Shown one piece after another: positions 45,865 through 54,895 of a stretch of DNA of 64,000 bases. Location of the stretch: NCBI GenBank assembly GCA_020161665.1, contig JAIUPA010000010.1, positions 1 to 64,000 of the forward strand, written 5' to 3'. The stretch is from Pseudomonadota bacterium (GTDB lineage Bacteria; Pseudomonadota; Alphaproteobacteria; Rhizobiales; Rhizobiaceae). Under the pieces are notes generated by a model, which searched no databases, was not told the origin of the DNA, and saw only the letters and a list, made by a program, of their open reading frames with translations. Each line of letters opens with the position of its first letter. The stretch's first letter is position 1. A program made the translations under genes and the position numbers.

Positions 45865-47172
45865 TCAGGCTTCGCCGAATACGCGGCGGAAGATCGTATC
45901 CACGTGCTTGGTGTGGTAGCCAAGGTCGAACTTCTCGCGGATTTCCTCTTCGGAAAGGGCGGCGCGAACCTCGGCGTCCGCCAGCAGTTCCTCAAGGAAG
46001 TCCTTGCCCTGTTCCCACACCTTCATGGCGTTGCGCTGCACGAGGCGATAGGAATCCTCGCGCGAAACACCGGCCTGCGTCAGCGCCAGCAGAACGCGCT
46101 GCGAGTGAACAAGACCCCGGAACTTGTTGAGGTTCTTCATCATGTTCTCGGGGTAGATGAGCAGCTTGTCGATGACGCCGGTGAGGCGGGCCAGCGCGAA
46201 ATCAAGCGTCACCGTCGCATCCGGGCCGATCATGCGCTCGACCGAAGAGTGCGAGATGTCGCGCTCATGCCAGAGCGCCACATTTTCCATGGCGGGCAGG
46301 GCGTAGGAGCGCACCATGCGGGCAAGGCCCGTCAGGTTTTCGGTCAGCACCGGATTGCGCTTGTGCGGCATGGCCGACGAGCCCTTCTGGCCCGGCGAGA
46401 AATACTCTTCTGCTTCCAGAACTTCGGTCCGCTGCAGGTGGCGGACTTCGATGGCCAGACGCTCAACCGACGAGGCAATGACGCCGAGCGTTGCAAAGAA
46501 CATGGCATGACGGTCACGCGGGATCACCTGCGTCGAAACCGGCTCCGGCTTCAGGCCCATGGCCTTGGCCACATGTTCTTCAACGCGCGGGTCGATATTG
46601 GCGAAGGTGCCGACAGCGCCGGAGATGGCGCAGGTGGCGACTTCCTCGCGGGCCGCAATCAGGCGGGCCTTGCAACGGTCGAATTCGGCATAGGCCAGAG
46701 CGAGCTTGAGGCCGAAAGTGACTGGCTCGGCATGAATGCCGTGCGAACGACCGATGGTCACGGTGTCCTTATGCTCGAAAGCGCGGCGCTTGAGGGCGGC
46801 CAGCAGCTTGTCGAGGTCATCGATCAGGATGTCGGCGGCGCGCGTCAGCTGCACGTTGAGGCAGGTGTCAAGCACGTCCGAAGAGGTCATGCCCTGATGG
46901 ACGAAGCGGCTGTCGGGACCGACAAACTCGGCCAGGTGCGTGAGGAACGCGATCACGTCGTGCTTGGTGACGGCTTCGATCTCGTCGATACGGGCGGTAT
47001 CGAACTGCGCGGCGGAACCCTTTTCACGGATCGTATCGGCTGCCGACTGCGGAATGACGCCGATGGCGGCAAGCGCGTCGCAGGCATGGGACTCGATGTC
47101 GAACCAGATGCGGAAGCGGGTTTCGGGCGACCAGATGGCGACCATTTCGGGTCGGGAATAACGAGGGATCAT
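45865..47172 (-). CDS. purB: Adenylosuccinate lyase
   Basis: A 435-residue fumarase-superfamily lyase acting twice in purine synthesis (SAICAR to AICAR, adenylosuccinate to AMP). The superfamily signature is [22 protein letters not shown] (catalytic serine in the loop), with [14 protein letters not shown] and [14 protein letters not shown]. The ATG at 47172 is preferred to any upstream start because [14 protein letters not shown] is the family N-terminus and AAGGA stands before it. It follows rpe and a membrane protein on the same strand. Confidence 0.97.
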   Translation of the reverse strand: MIPRYSRPEMVAIWSPETRFRIWFDIESHACDALAAIGVIPQSAADTIREKGSAAQFDTARIDEIEAVTKHDVIAFLTHLAEFVGPDSRFVHQGMTSSDVLDTCLNVQLTRAADILIDDLDKLLAALKRRAFEHKDTVTIGRSHGIHAEPVTFGLKLALAYAEFDRCKARLIAAREEVATCAISGAVGTFANIDPRVEEHVAKAMGLKPEPVSTQVIPRDRHAMFFATLGVIASSVERLAIEVRHLQRTEVLEAEEYFSPGQKGSSAMPHKRNPVLTENLTGLARMVRSYALPAMENVALWHERDISHSSVERMIGPDATVTLDFALARLTGVIDKLLIYPENMMKNLNKFRGLVHSQRVLLALTQAGVSREDSYRLVQRNAMKVWEQGKDFLEELLADAEVRAALSEEEIREKFDLGYHTKHVDTIFRRVFGEA

Positions 47173-47231
47173 GGGCCGGTCCTTTTCAAGCGGAAAACAT
47201 GGGGGCGCTTTAGCAAAACAAGCCCGCAATC

Positions 47232-47720
47232 TCAACGCATGCGGCGCGCCATAATCGCACTTGTTGCAAAGAGAGCGACGATTCCGATGGGTAAATAGAG
47301 CCTGAGACCCAAAGCAACGTAATGAACCACCGCCGCGCCACTGGTGAAGATGAATTGCAGGACCCAATGAACGGTCATGAACGGGTCATGCCACTGCGCA
47401 TAAAAGGCGCGGTACTGCATGGCGAAGATGAAGGCCGTCATGCCCGTGGTAAAAAGTGTCAGGCTGAAAAACGTGGCGGCAAAGCGCGTTTCAAGACGCC
47501 TGCCCAGCCCGCAAAAGCGGGAAACGGGAAGCGCCAGCGCGTAACCGATCATCGCACCGGCGAAGTAGATGGCAAGAAGCAGCCAATCGGCGCGCCATAG
47601 CAGGCTGCCGCGAACATAAAGCACGGCGACTGCCGAAAGCATCATGACAAGGCCCCAGAGCGGCGCGCCGATGAAGAGCGCCGCAGGCGATGGCAAGCTT
47701 GCTTTCAGCCGGGCGCGCAA
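47232..47720 (-). CDS. Four-TM membrane protein of unknown function
   Basis: A 162-residue protein with four hydrophobic helices (about residues 15-35, 45-65, 82-102 and 120-155) and basic ends. I do not recognise a family. It starts 11 bases after the rpe stop and ends 59 before purB, so an rpe-membrane protein-purB operon is likely. Confidence 0.78.
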   Translation of the reverse strand: MRARLKASLPSPAALFIGAPLWGLVMMLSAVAVLYVRGSLLWRADWLLLAIYFAGAMIGYALALPVSRFCGLGRRLETRFAATFFSLTLFTTGMTAFIFAMQYRAFYAQWHDPFMTVHWVLQFIFTSGAAVVHYVALGLRLYLPIGIVALFATSAIMARRMR

Positions 47721-47731
47721 GCGGGGCGGTC

Positions 47732-48412
47732 TCAGCCGCGACCGGCAAGGGCAGCCTGACGGATGCCCGCAACGGTGCCGCGATAGGCTTCGACGCCGGT
47801 GCCCTTGAAGACGGCAGAGCCCGCCACCAGCACATTGGCACCCGCCTTGGCGACCAGCGGCGCGGTTTCCACGGTCACGCCGCCATCCACTTCGATGTCG
47901 ATCGGGCGATCACCGATCATGGCGCTCGCCTTGGCAATCTTGTCCACCTGCGAATGGATGAACTTCTGACCGCCGAAGCCGGGGTTGACGCTCATGATCA
48001 GCAGCAGGTCGATATCATCCAGCACATTCTCGATCATCGAGAGCGGCGTTGCCGGGTTCAGCGAAACGCCAGCCTTCTTGCCAAGGCCGCGAATGGTCTG
48101 CAGCGAGCGGTGCAGATGAGGACCGGCCTCAGCGTGAACGGTGATCACGTCGCAGCCCGCCTTGGCGAAGGCTTCAAGATAGGGATCGGCAGGGGCAATC
48201 ATCAGATGGCAATCAAACACCGCATCGCTGTGCTTGCGCAGCGACTGGATGACCGCCGGGCCATAGGAAATATTCGGCACGAAATGGCCGTCCATCACAT
48301 CGAGATGAATCCATTCCGCCCCGGCTTCGGTCACATCGCGCACTTCTTCGCCAAGGCGGGCGAAATCGGCGGCGAGGATGGACGGGGCAATGCGGATCGA
48401 TCTTGCGGTCAT
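47732..48412 (-). CDS. rpe: Ribulose-phosphate 3-epimerase
   Basis: A 226-residue TIM-barrel epimerase interconverting ribulose-5-phosphate and xylulose-5-phosphate. Signatures are [39 protein letters not shown] (metal-binding and catalytic Asp), [20 protein letters not shown] and [22 protein letters not shown]. The ATG at 48412 follows AGGA by 8 bases; a TTG at 48433 is less likely. Confidence 0.96.
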   Translation of the reverse strand: MTARSIRIAPSILAADFARLGEEVRDVTEAGAEWIHLDVMDGHFVPNISYGPAVIQSLRKHSDAVFDCHLMIAPADPYLEAFAKAGCDVITVHAEAGPHLHRSLQTIRGLGKKAGVSLNPATPLSMIENVLDDIDLLLIMSVNPGFGGQKFIHSQVDKIAKASAMIGDRPIDIEVDGGVTVETAPLVAKAGANVLVAGSAVFKGTGVEAYRGTVAGIRQAALAGRG

Positions 48413-48521
48413 GGTCTGAATCCTGTCTGGCAATCAGGCGGCTGGCGGGGCCGCGCTCCTTATTGAGCGCTCCCTTATCATTCGCACCCTTCGCAAACAA
48501 CCTTGCAGCGCTGTTTGTCCT

Positions 48522-49583
48522 TTACGGAACAGGCTGGAAGGCACCCCCTTGCCAGACCATCAACGCATAAGGGTTCCCGGTGGGCTTCCCGCCTTGAAAG
48601 GAAATGGCACCAAGCGGCGTATCAAACCGGCGGCTTGCCAGTTCAGCGGCGACCGGCTTTCCCGACGTTGCCGCCGCCGAAACGGCCTCGGCGGCGATCA
48701 GCGCGGTACTATAGGCGGGGATCACGTAGCCTTCGGGGCGGATACCGTTGCGGCGGAAGGTTTCGGCAAGAGCGGACGCGGAGGGCGGAACCTCTGGTAG
48801 CAGCACCGCCTGCGCGCCGTCGGTCAGGCGAACCGCACCATCGGCGGCATTCATGGCTTCGCCGCCCAGAAGGCTCAGGCTGGCATTTTCCGATGCCGCA
48901 TCCCGCTGGAGGATCGCCGCATCGCTTCGCTCCCCTGTGAAAAGCACATGGGAAACCCCGGCCTTGACGAGACGGCGCAACAGCGCGACCTGGTTTTCCT
49001 GACCGGGGCGGATCGTGTCGCTTGAAATCGGTTTCAGCCCCTTGTCGTCCAGCCGGGTCTTGGTGGCATCGGCCAGTTCGCGCGATGGCAGCGTGCCGTC
49101 CTCAATGATGGAAAAGGTCGCGCCCTGCCATTGGCTGACAACGACTTCGGCCAGCTTGTCGGCCTGCTGCTCGAAAGAAGGGGCCAGGGTGAAGAAGGGC
49201 CAACCCTCTTTTTCGGCATCCTCGAAAAGGATCTTCGAATGCACGGAAACGGAAAGTGCTGGAATGGCCGCCGCTTTCAAGGCGTCGCCTGCACCATCCA
49301 GACTGTCGCCACACAGAAAGCCGATGGCGGCAGATGCCTTGGCCTTGATGATGGCATCGGCCAGCGCCGTGCCGCTGCCAGCCTCGCAGGTTTCGGCAAT
49401 GTCGGTCAGTTTCAGCTTTTTCTCACCGGCCAGTTGCTTTGCGCCCGCGCGGATCTGGTTGCCCAACTCCGCAAAGGGGCCATCCTTCGGGGCAATCACC
49501 GCCAGAACGCCACCTTCGGCCCGCGCACCCATGGGGACGAGAACCAGAAGAAGGGATGCGAGCAGGCCATGAATGCGGGACAT
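48522..49583 (-). CDS. ABC-type branched-chain amino acid-like periplasmic binding protein
   Basis: A 353-residue periplasmic binding protein of the Leu/Ile/Val-binding (type 1 fold) group with a Sec signal (about residues 1-22, MGARA cleavage). It contains VIAPKDGPFAELGNQIRAGAKQ and VLFTGERSDAAILQRD. No permease or ATPase genes are next to it, so it is an orphan receptor or part of a signalling pathway. Ligand unknown. It starts at ATG 49583 with GGAAAG upstream. Confidence 0.82.
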   Translation of the reverse strand: MSRIHGLLASLLLVLVPMGARAEGGVLAVIAPKDGPFAELGNQIRAGAKQLAGEKKLKLTDIAETCEAGSGTALADAIIKAKASAAIGFLCGDSLDGAGDALKAAAIPALSVSVHSKILFEDAEKEGWPFFTLAPSFEQQADKLAEVVVSQWQGATFSIIEDGTLPSRELADATKTRLDDKGLKPISSDTIRPGQENQVALLRRLVKAGVSHVLFTGERSDAAILQRDAASENASLSLLGGEAMNAADGAVRLTDGAQAVLLPEVPPSASALAETFRRNGIRPEGYVIPAYSTALIAAEAVSAAATSGKPVAAELASRRFDTPLGAISFQGGKPTGNPYALMVWQGGAFQPVP

Positions 49584-49766
49584 GAGAACTTTCCAGCTGA
49601 TTTTTCGGCATCTTATCCAAGCGAACTGTGACAAGAAAGCCGCGAGCGCCTGTCAATGCCACTTTTCCGGGCCTATTGGCAAAAGCGGTAATCCTTTTCT
49701 GCCAGACTGGGAAATGCGCGCCGGTTTGTATGGAGTTTCCAACTGGCCTGCCGAAAGGAAAAAAGA

Positions 49767-50258
49767 ATGACCGCCAAGACTATTGATCCCGTTCTCTATC
49801 GCAATGCCATGAGCCGCTATGCGGGCCATGTGCAGATCGTCACGACTGCGATGGGCGAGGAAAAACGCGGGGTTACGGTCACAGCGGCCTGCTCGGTGTC
49901 GGATAATCCGGCAACGGTTCTGGTCTGCCTCAATGCCGGAAATCAGGCCAACGAACTTTTTACGAAAAGCGGGCGCTTTGCCCTCAATTCCCTTGCCGCA
50001 GACCAGCAACCGCTTGCCGAAGCCTTTTCCGGCATGGGCAAGCTGCCGGTCGAAGAACGCTTTGCCAAGGCCAAATGGCTGAATCTTGCCACCGGCGCGC
50101 CAGTTCTGGCCGATGCCATGGCCGCCTTTGACTGCCGCCTGATCGAGGCGAAGCAGGTCGCAACCCACATGATCCTGATCGGCGAAGTCGAAGCCATTCA
50201 TTTAGGCCCGAACAGTGCCGCGCTCATGTATTTCGAGCGCGCCTTCAAAGCGTTGTAA
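49767..50258 (+). CDS. Flavin reductase family protein
   Basis: A 163-residue flavin reductase-like (FMN-binding split-barrel) domain protein, like the reductase partners of two-component monooxygenases (HpaC/RutF type). Characteristic segments are RYAGHVQIVTTAMGEEKRGVTVTAACSVS, NPATVLVCLNAG and RFALNSLAADQQPLAEAFSG. The oxygenase partner is not adjacent. AAAGGA precedes the ATG by about 6 bases. It is 4 bases upstream of the TfoX-like gene. Confidence 0.9.
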   Translation: MTAKTIDPVLYRNAMSRYAGHVQIVTTAMGEEKRGVTVTAACSVSDNPATVLVCLNAGNQANELFTKSGRFALNSLAADQQPLAEAFSGMGKLPVEERFAKAKWLNLATGAPVLADAMAAFDCRLIEAKQVATHMILIGEVEAIHLGPNSAALMYFERAFKAL

Positions 50259-50262
50259 CCTC

Positions 50263-50580
50263 ATGGACAATGACGAAATCCGCGAAATCTTCCAGTCGCT
50301 TGGACCGATCACCATCCGCCGGATGTTTGGCGGCAAGGGCATGTATTGCGATGGCGTTATATTCGCGCTGGAAGTGCAAGGCGAGATTTTGCTGAAGGCC
50401 GATGCCGAAACCGCCCCGCGCTTTGCCGAAGCCGGTGCCCGGCAGTGGATATATGAGCGCAAGGACGGCAAGACCGGGGCCATGCCCTATTGGTCTGTTC
50501 CCGATGATGCCTGGGATGATCCCGACCTGATGGCGCAATGGGCACGTCTGGCGTTTGAGGCAGGCTTGCGCAGCCGCTGA
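50263..50580 (+). CDS. TfoX N-terminal domain protein
   Basis: A 105-residue stand-alone TfoX/Sxy N-terminal domain, with the motif ITIRRMFGGKGMYCDGVIFALEVQGEILLKAD near residues 14-46. In gamma-proteobacteria full-length TfoX/Sxy promotes competence, but single-domain versions are common in rhizobia with no known role. It begins 4 bases after the flavin reductase, suggesting coupling, and its stop abuts the stop of the converging NUDIX gene. Confidence 0.85.
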   Translation: MDNDEIREIFQSLGPITIRRMFGGKGMYCDGVIFALEVQGEILLKADAETAPRFAEAGARQWIYERKDGKTGAMPYWSVPDDAWDDPDLMAQWARLAFEAGLRSR

Positions 50581-50994
50581 TCAAAGAAGGCGGATCGCCG
50601 TCTTTGCAAACTCCGAAAGCTGATCAGGAAGCGCATCAAGCGCGAACCATTCAAGGCCGCTGTGCTTTTCCGGCTCCATGATGCGGGCTTCGCCGGTAAA
50701 GTCTTCCGTTGCGTAAAGCAGGGAGATCCAGTGATGCTGGTCGTTTTCGAACACGCGCTCATCAACGCCGAGAAAACGAACCTCGCCGATGACGAGGCCG
50801 GTCTCTTCTTGCGTTTCACGGCGAGCCGCTTCAGCGGCGCGTTCCATGAAATCAAGCTTGCCGCCGGGAATGTTCCAGAAACCGATTTCCGGGGCCTTGA
50901 GGCGACGGCAAAGCAAGATTTTCCCGTCGCGCAGGATCAGAAGTCCGACGCCGACGCCCGGAAAGTCAATGCCGGGCAGCCCTGTCGTCGCCAT
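50581..50994 (-). CDS. NUDIX hydrolase
   Basis: A 137-residue NUDIX domain. The box G-x5-E-x7-REUxEExGU is intact, starting at Gly45 (GKLDFME...RRETQEETGL). It is similar in size and layout to nucleotide-cleaning enzymes such as NudG/MutT; the substrate is undetermined. It starts 2 bases after the helicase stop, so it is almost certainly translated from the same mRNA. Its stop codon directly touches that of the TfoX-like gene (TGATCA), with no terminator. Confidence 0.92.
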   Translation of the reverse strand: MATTGLPGIDFPGVGVGLLILRDGKILLCRRLKAPEIGFWNIPGGKLDFMERAAEAARRETQEETGLVIGEVRFLGVDERVFENDQHHWISLLYATEDFTGEARIMEPEKHSGLEWFALDALPDQLSEFAKTAIRLL

Positions 50995-50996
50995 GA

Positions 50997-52577
50997 TCAG
51001 TTCTTGGCAGCCGAAGCGACAATCAGCATGAAAGCCGGAATGTCATCGCCAAAGCCAACCGGCGTCGGGCCGTCATCGCGTTCGCGGTAACGGTTGCGAC
51101 GGTCACGGCTGTCGTCATTGGCCGGAGCGTTGCGGCGATCCGGGCGGTGATCTTCGCGCGGACGGCGATCCGCCCGCTCGGCACGTTCCGGGCGCTCGGC
51201 GCGCGGTTCGGGCTTTGCAGCCGCAACAGGCGCTGCGACGGGGGCAGCCTCGACGGCAACCTCGGCGACCACCACCGGCGCTTCGTCCACGGACTCGATC
51301 GCCTGCACAGCGGCAGACTTGCCACGACGTTCGCCGCGTTCGCCACGCTTGCCGCCACGGTCGCGATCACGGCCACGGCCCTTGCTGCGACGGTCGTCTT
51401 CGCTGGCGGCCGTTTCGGCGGGCAGGGCGGCGAGATCGCCATTGTGCCATTCGATCTTTTCGCCAATCAGTTTTTCGATGGCGTCGAGATGTTTGGTGTC
51501 ACGACGCGTTACCAGCGTGAAGGCGCGGCCTGAACGACCGGCGCGACCCGTGCGGCCAATGCGGTGAACATAGTCTTCGGCGTGGATCGGAACATCGAAG
51601 TTGAAGACGTGGCTGACATCGGGAATGTCGAGACCGCGTGCAGCAACGTCCGAAGCGACGAGAAGGGTAATCTTGTTGTCCTTGAAACCCTGCAGCATCT
51701 TGGTGCGCGAGTTCTGGTCCATGTCGCCATGCAGGGCGCCGACGGAGAAACCGTGGCGGTCCAGCGAGCGGAAGAGATCGGCCACATCCTTCTTGCGATT
51801 GCAGAAGATGATGGCGTTCTTCAGGTCGTCCTGTGCGTTGATCACGTCACGCAGGATGGCGCGCTTTTCGTAATCCTTGCCGTTGGACGCCACGAGGCGC
51901 TGGGTCACGGTCTTGGCCGTGGAAGACGGCGGCGCGACTTCGACACGAACCGGGTTCTGCAGGAAGCGATCAGCCAGCTTCTGGATTTCCGCCGGCATGG
52001 TGGCCGAGAAGAACAGGGTCTGGCGGGTAAAGGGAATGATCTTGGCGATGCGTTCGATGTCGGGAATGAAACCCATGTCGAGCATGCGGTCGGCTTCGTC
52101 GATCACGAGGATCTCGACGCCGGTCATCAGAAGCTTGCCACGCTCGCAATGATCAAGCAGGCGGCCCGGCGTGGCAATCAGCACATCCGCGCCGCGTTCC
52201 AGCTTGCGGTCCTGTTCATCGAAGGAAACGCCGCCGATCAGGAGAGCAATGTTGAGCTTGTGATTCTTGCCGTACTTCTCGAAGTTCTCGGCAACCTGTG
52301 CGGCCAGCTCGCGGGTTGGCTCCAGAATGAGCGTGCGCGGCATACGGGCCCGGGCACGGCCGGTTTCCAGAAGCGTGAGCATCGGCAGCACGAAGGAGGC
52401 CGTCTTGCCCGTCCCCGTCTGAGCGATGCCGCAGATGTCGCGGCGCTCCAGCGCGTGAGGAATAGCACCCGCCTGAATGGGGGTCGGGATGGTGTATCCG
52501 GCGTCGGAAACGGCGGAAACTACTTTCTGGCTCAGGCCAAGATCAGCGAAGGTCGTCAAAGGGGAAACTGCTTCCAT
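50997..52577 (-). CDS. DEAD-box ATP-dependent RNA helicase (RhlE-like)
   Basis: A 526-residue helicase. Motifs appear in order: Q (FADLGLSQKVVSAVSDAGYT then PTPIQ), I AQTGTGKT, Ia PTRELAAQ, II DEAD, III SAT, V DVAARGLDIP and VI HRIGRTGRAGRSG. The last 140 residues are disordered, rich in Arg, Glu and Ala (ERPERAERADRRPREDHR), typical of RNA-binding tails of RhlE-type helicases. It starts at ATG 52577 with no strong ribosome-binding site. It is likely to take part in ribosome assembly or mRNA decay. Confidence 0.93.
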   Translation of the reverse strand: MEAVSPLTTFADLGLSQKVVSAVSDAGYTIPTPIQAGAIPHALERRDICGIAQTGTGKTASFVLPMLTLLETGRARARMPRTLILEPTRELAAQVAENFEKYGKNHKLNIALLIGGVSFDEQDRKLERGADVLIATPGRLLDHCERGKLLMTGVEILVIDEADRMLDMGFIPDIERIAKIIPFTRQTLFFSATMPAEIQKLADRFLQNPVRVEVAPPSSTAKTVTQRLVASNGKDYEKRAILRDVINAQDDLKNAIIFCNRKKDVADLFRSLDRHGFSVGALHGDMDQNSRTKMLQGFKDNKITLLVASDVAARGLDIPDVSHVFNFDVPIHAEDYVHRIGRTGRAGRSGRAFTLVTRRDTKHLDAIEKLIGEKIEWHNGDLAALPAETAASEDDRRSKGRGRDRDRGGKRGERGERRGKSAAVQAIESVDEAPVVVAEVAVEAAPVAAPVAAAKPEPRAERPERAERADRRPREDHRPDRRNAPANDDSRDRRNRYRERDDGPTPVGFGDDIPAFMLIVASAAKN

Positions 52578-52730
52578 TGCGGTTTTGAAGCACGTCGCGA
52601 ATGGATACATTCGCCAGACGGGCTTTCACATCCAGGTTTCGGGCATGTCGTTGTCGCAAATCCGCCGCACATTTTCGCGCGACACGTTCCAGCGGATATG
52701 AGTGCATTACGTCACTACATTTCGCAGCGG

Positions 52731-52759
52731 CAATTAGTGCTAAATTGCTTGAAAGTCAA
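52731..52759 (-). promoter_or_regulatory. Candidate promoter of the DEAD-box helicase gene
   Basis: On the minus strand TTGACT (52759-52754) and TAATTG (52736-52731) are 17 bases apart. The 5' leader would be about 150 bases, as is common for cold-induced helicase mRNAs (inference). No gene lies in 52578-52824. Confidence 0.4.
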
Positions 52760-52824
52760 GAAAACCGGGCAAAGTCGCGTGATTATTTGCGACTTTTCGC
52801 AAAGCTGGCAAAAGAAGCAGCAGT

Positions 52825-54135
52825 TCAGTTCAAATAATTCGTGAGCTTGATGCCCGCATTGAGGAATCGCATGGGGTCGATGGCCTGTCCGTCGCGGCGC
52901 ACTTCGTAGTGCAGATGCGGGCCTGTAGAGCGGCCCGTGGACCCGGCTTCGCCAATCACGTCTCCCAGTTCGACGTGCTGGCCAACGGTTGCCAGAATGC
53001 GCGACATGTGGCCGAACCGTGTGATAATTCCCTGTCCGTGGTCGATTTCCACCATGTTGCCGTAACCACCGGAATAGCCGGCGGCGATCACCTTGCCAGC
53101 GCCGGTGGCGCGGATGGGTGCGCCCACTTCGGAGCGAAAATCAATGCCGGCGTGAAGGGCAGGGCGACCGAAGAAGGGATCGGTGCGCGTGCCAAAAGTG
53201 GAGGTAATATCGCGGCCCGGAGCAGGGTTTCCGTAGGGCAGCTTGCGGGCCGTTTCGCGAACGGTTTCAAGATGATCAAGCGCTTTGTCGAGGCGGTGCA
53301 GCGAGACTTCGAAGGCTTCCTTGCCGCCGACCGGAATGAACGGGCCGCCCATGGCGGTATTGGCCGACGCGACCTTGACCTCAGGCACATCAACGCCCGT
53401 GCCGCGCAAGATGCTGGTAATGGCGTCGGCAGTGCCGGAGGCGTTATCGGCAAGACCGGCAATATGGGTCAGTTGCTCCACCTCGATATTTTTCAGCGAG
53501 CGGGTCACATTGGTAAAAACGCGGTCGGCGCGATCCGCAACGCTCTCACGCGACGCAGGCGCGTAGGCGGCAAGTGTCGCAGAGGGCGCAGGCGACGGCG
53601 CAGCCTTGCCGCCCGAAAGAAGGTTTTCCAGAGCCTCGACACCCTTGTTGCCAGACGCAAGCGACGCCTGCTTGCCAAGGGCAAGGGGGCTGGGTGTCGG
53701 AATGGGCACATCAGCGCCGGGGCGCGAGGTCTTTACGCTGGCCTTGTCGAGAAGGGTGCCGATCTTGCCCTGTCGCAGCGACAGAGCCATCTGCTGCTCA
53801 AGCAACTTCTCGACCTTTTCCTCTACCACCTGCTGATCCAGAAGCTGACGCGAGGTAATGCGGTCCAGTTGCGAGCGAAGGGCCGCGATGCGGTCTTCAT
53901 AATCATGTTGAACGCGGGCCTGGCGGGCGGAGGAGGCGCCCATCAGGTTGTCGCGGAAAACGAGATAGGAGGTTGCACCGAGATAGCCGACGGTGAAAAG
54001 CCCGGCAACGCAGGCAAGCGTTGCGGCCATCCACGGACGCACGGTCATATGGCGAACGTCGTCGCCGCGTGCCAGAATCAGCACATGCGGTTCACTCCGT
54101 TTTCCAAAAATCCGACCCTGCGATTTTCTGGCCAC
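52825..54135 (-). CDS. M23-family metallopeptidase with coiled coil, peptidoglycan-directed
   Basis: A 436-residue envelope protein. A basic N-terminus is followed by one transmembrane anchor (about residues 36-58), a coiled coil (about 70-125; AALRSQLDRITSRQLLDQQV) and a C-terminal LytM/M23 domain (about 320-436). Zinc ligands are conserved: HAGIDF (His and Asp) and HLHYEVRRDG. A GTG start at 54135 is chosen because AGGAG lies 8 bases upstream and homologues start VA(K/R)KSQGRIFGKR; the frame continues upstream but looks noncoding. It is related to the MepM/NlpD-like peptidases. Confidence 0.9.
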   Translation of the reverse strand: MARKSQGRIFGKRSEPHVLILARGDDVRHMTVRPWMAATLACVAGLFTVGYLGATSYLVFRDNLMGASSARQARVQHDYEDRIAALRSQLDRITSRQLLDQQVVEEKVEKLLEQQMALSLRQGKIGTLLDKASVKTSRPGADVPIPTPSPLALGKQASLASGNKGVEALENLLSGGKAAPSPAPSATLAAYAPASRESVADRADRVFTNVTRSLKNIEVEQLTHIAGLADNASGTADAITSILRGTGVDVPEVKVASANTAMGGPFIPVGGKEAFEVSLHRLDKALDHLETVRETARKLPYGNPAPGRDITSTFGTRTDPFFGRPALHAGIDFRSEVGAPIRATGAGKVIAAGYSGGYGNMVEIDHGQGIITRFGHMSRILATVGQHVELGDVIGEAGSTGRSTGPHLHYEVRRDGQAIDPMRFLNAGIKLTNYLN

Positions 54136-54281
54136 GATGCCAACTCCTGCAAGATGAAACGGTTCCGGGCGTGCCCGCAGCGCGTTCTTGGTGCGAAATT
54201 TCCATGCCCTGTACCGTTGCAGCCCTCGAAAAGGCGCGGATTGAGGTGGAATTCGCTTGCAGGAATTACACAATCTTAAGG

Positions 54282-54296
54282 TTAATATTCCTTTAA
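54282..54296. promoter_or_regulatory. Candidate CtrA binding site
   Basis: TTAA (54282-54285), 7 bases, TTAA (54293-54296): an exact match to the CtrA consensus TTAA-N7-TTAA; on the minus strand the second half reads TTAAC. It lies 147 bases upstream of the M23 peptidase start and downstream of bcp. Confidence 0.5.
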
Positions 54297-54317
54297 AGAG
54301 GGGTGTTGTAGCCCCGT

Positions 54318-54791
54318 TCAGCCGAGGCTGCGGGCGGCCTCGAGAACCTCTTCAGCGTGGCCTTTGACCTTCACTTTCGGCCAGATACGGGCAATCTTGC
54401 CAGTGGCATCGACGAGCACCGTGGTGCGTTCCACGCCCATATATTTGCGGCCATACATGCTCTTCTCGGTCCACACGCCATAGGCGGCAAGAGCGGTCTT
54501 GTCCTCGTCAGCGGCGAGAATCACACCCAGTGCATGCTTGCGACAAAACTTGTCATGGCTGGCAACGCTATCGGGGGAGAGGCCGATGACAACCGTTCCG
54601 GCTTTTTCAAAAGCGTCCTTCAAGGCGGTAAAGTCGATGGCTTCAACCGTGCAGCCGCTGGTGTCATCCTTCGGGTAGAAGTAGAGCACCACCTTTTGGC
54701 CCAGAAACTGTGAGAGCGAAACTGTGCCGCCGCCATCACGTGGCAGGGTGAAATCAGGAGCAGACGATCCAATCGAAAGTTCGGCGGTCAT
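54318..54791 (-). CDS. bcp: Thioredoxin-dependent thiol peroxidase Bcp/PrxQ
   Basis: A 157-residue peroxiredoxin. The peroxidatic cysteine Cys47 lies in YPKDDTSGCTVEA, and PDFTLPRDGGGTVSLSQ opens the fold. The second cysteine used by E. coli Bcp (five residues on) is absent, and Cys83 (DKFCRKHAL) probably acts as resolving cysteine. It reduces H2O2 and organic peroxides. The gene is on the minus strand upstream of the M23 peptidase and divergent from the AsmA-like gene. Confidence 0.95.
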   Translation of the reverse strand: MTAELSIGSSAPDFTLPRDGGGTVSLSQFLGQKVVLYFYPKDDTSGCTVEAIDFTALKDAFEKAGTVVIGLSPDSVASHDKFCRKHALGVILAADEDKTALAAYGVWTEKSMYGRKYMGVERTTVLVDATGKIARIWPKVKVKGHAEEVLEAARSLG

Positions 54792-54895
54792 TGTTCAGGT
54801 CCCTGTCATATTGCGTGTTACAAGGTTAGCGAAATCGACATGTAATAGCGACCGTTTCGGTTGGGCAACTCGCATTTTCAGCCGTCTTGTTCATT

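Noticed and set aside
50574..50584. Missing terminator between the converging TfoX-like and NUDIX genes
   Set aside because: The stop codons abut as TGATCA with no hairpin, but such tight convergence is common and termination may be Rho-dependent; not treated as a finding.
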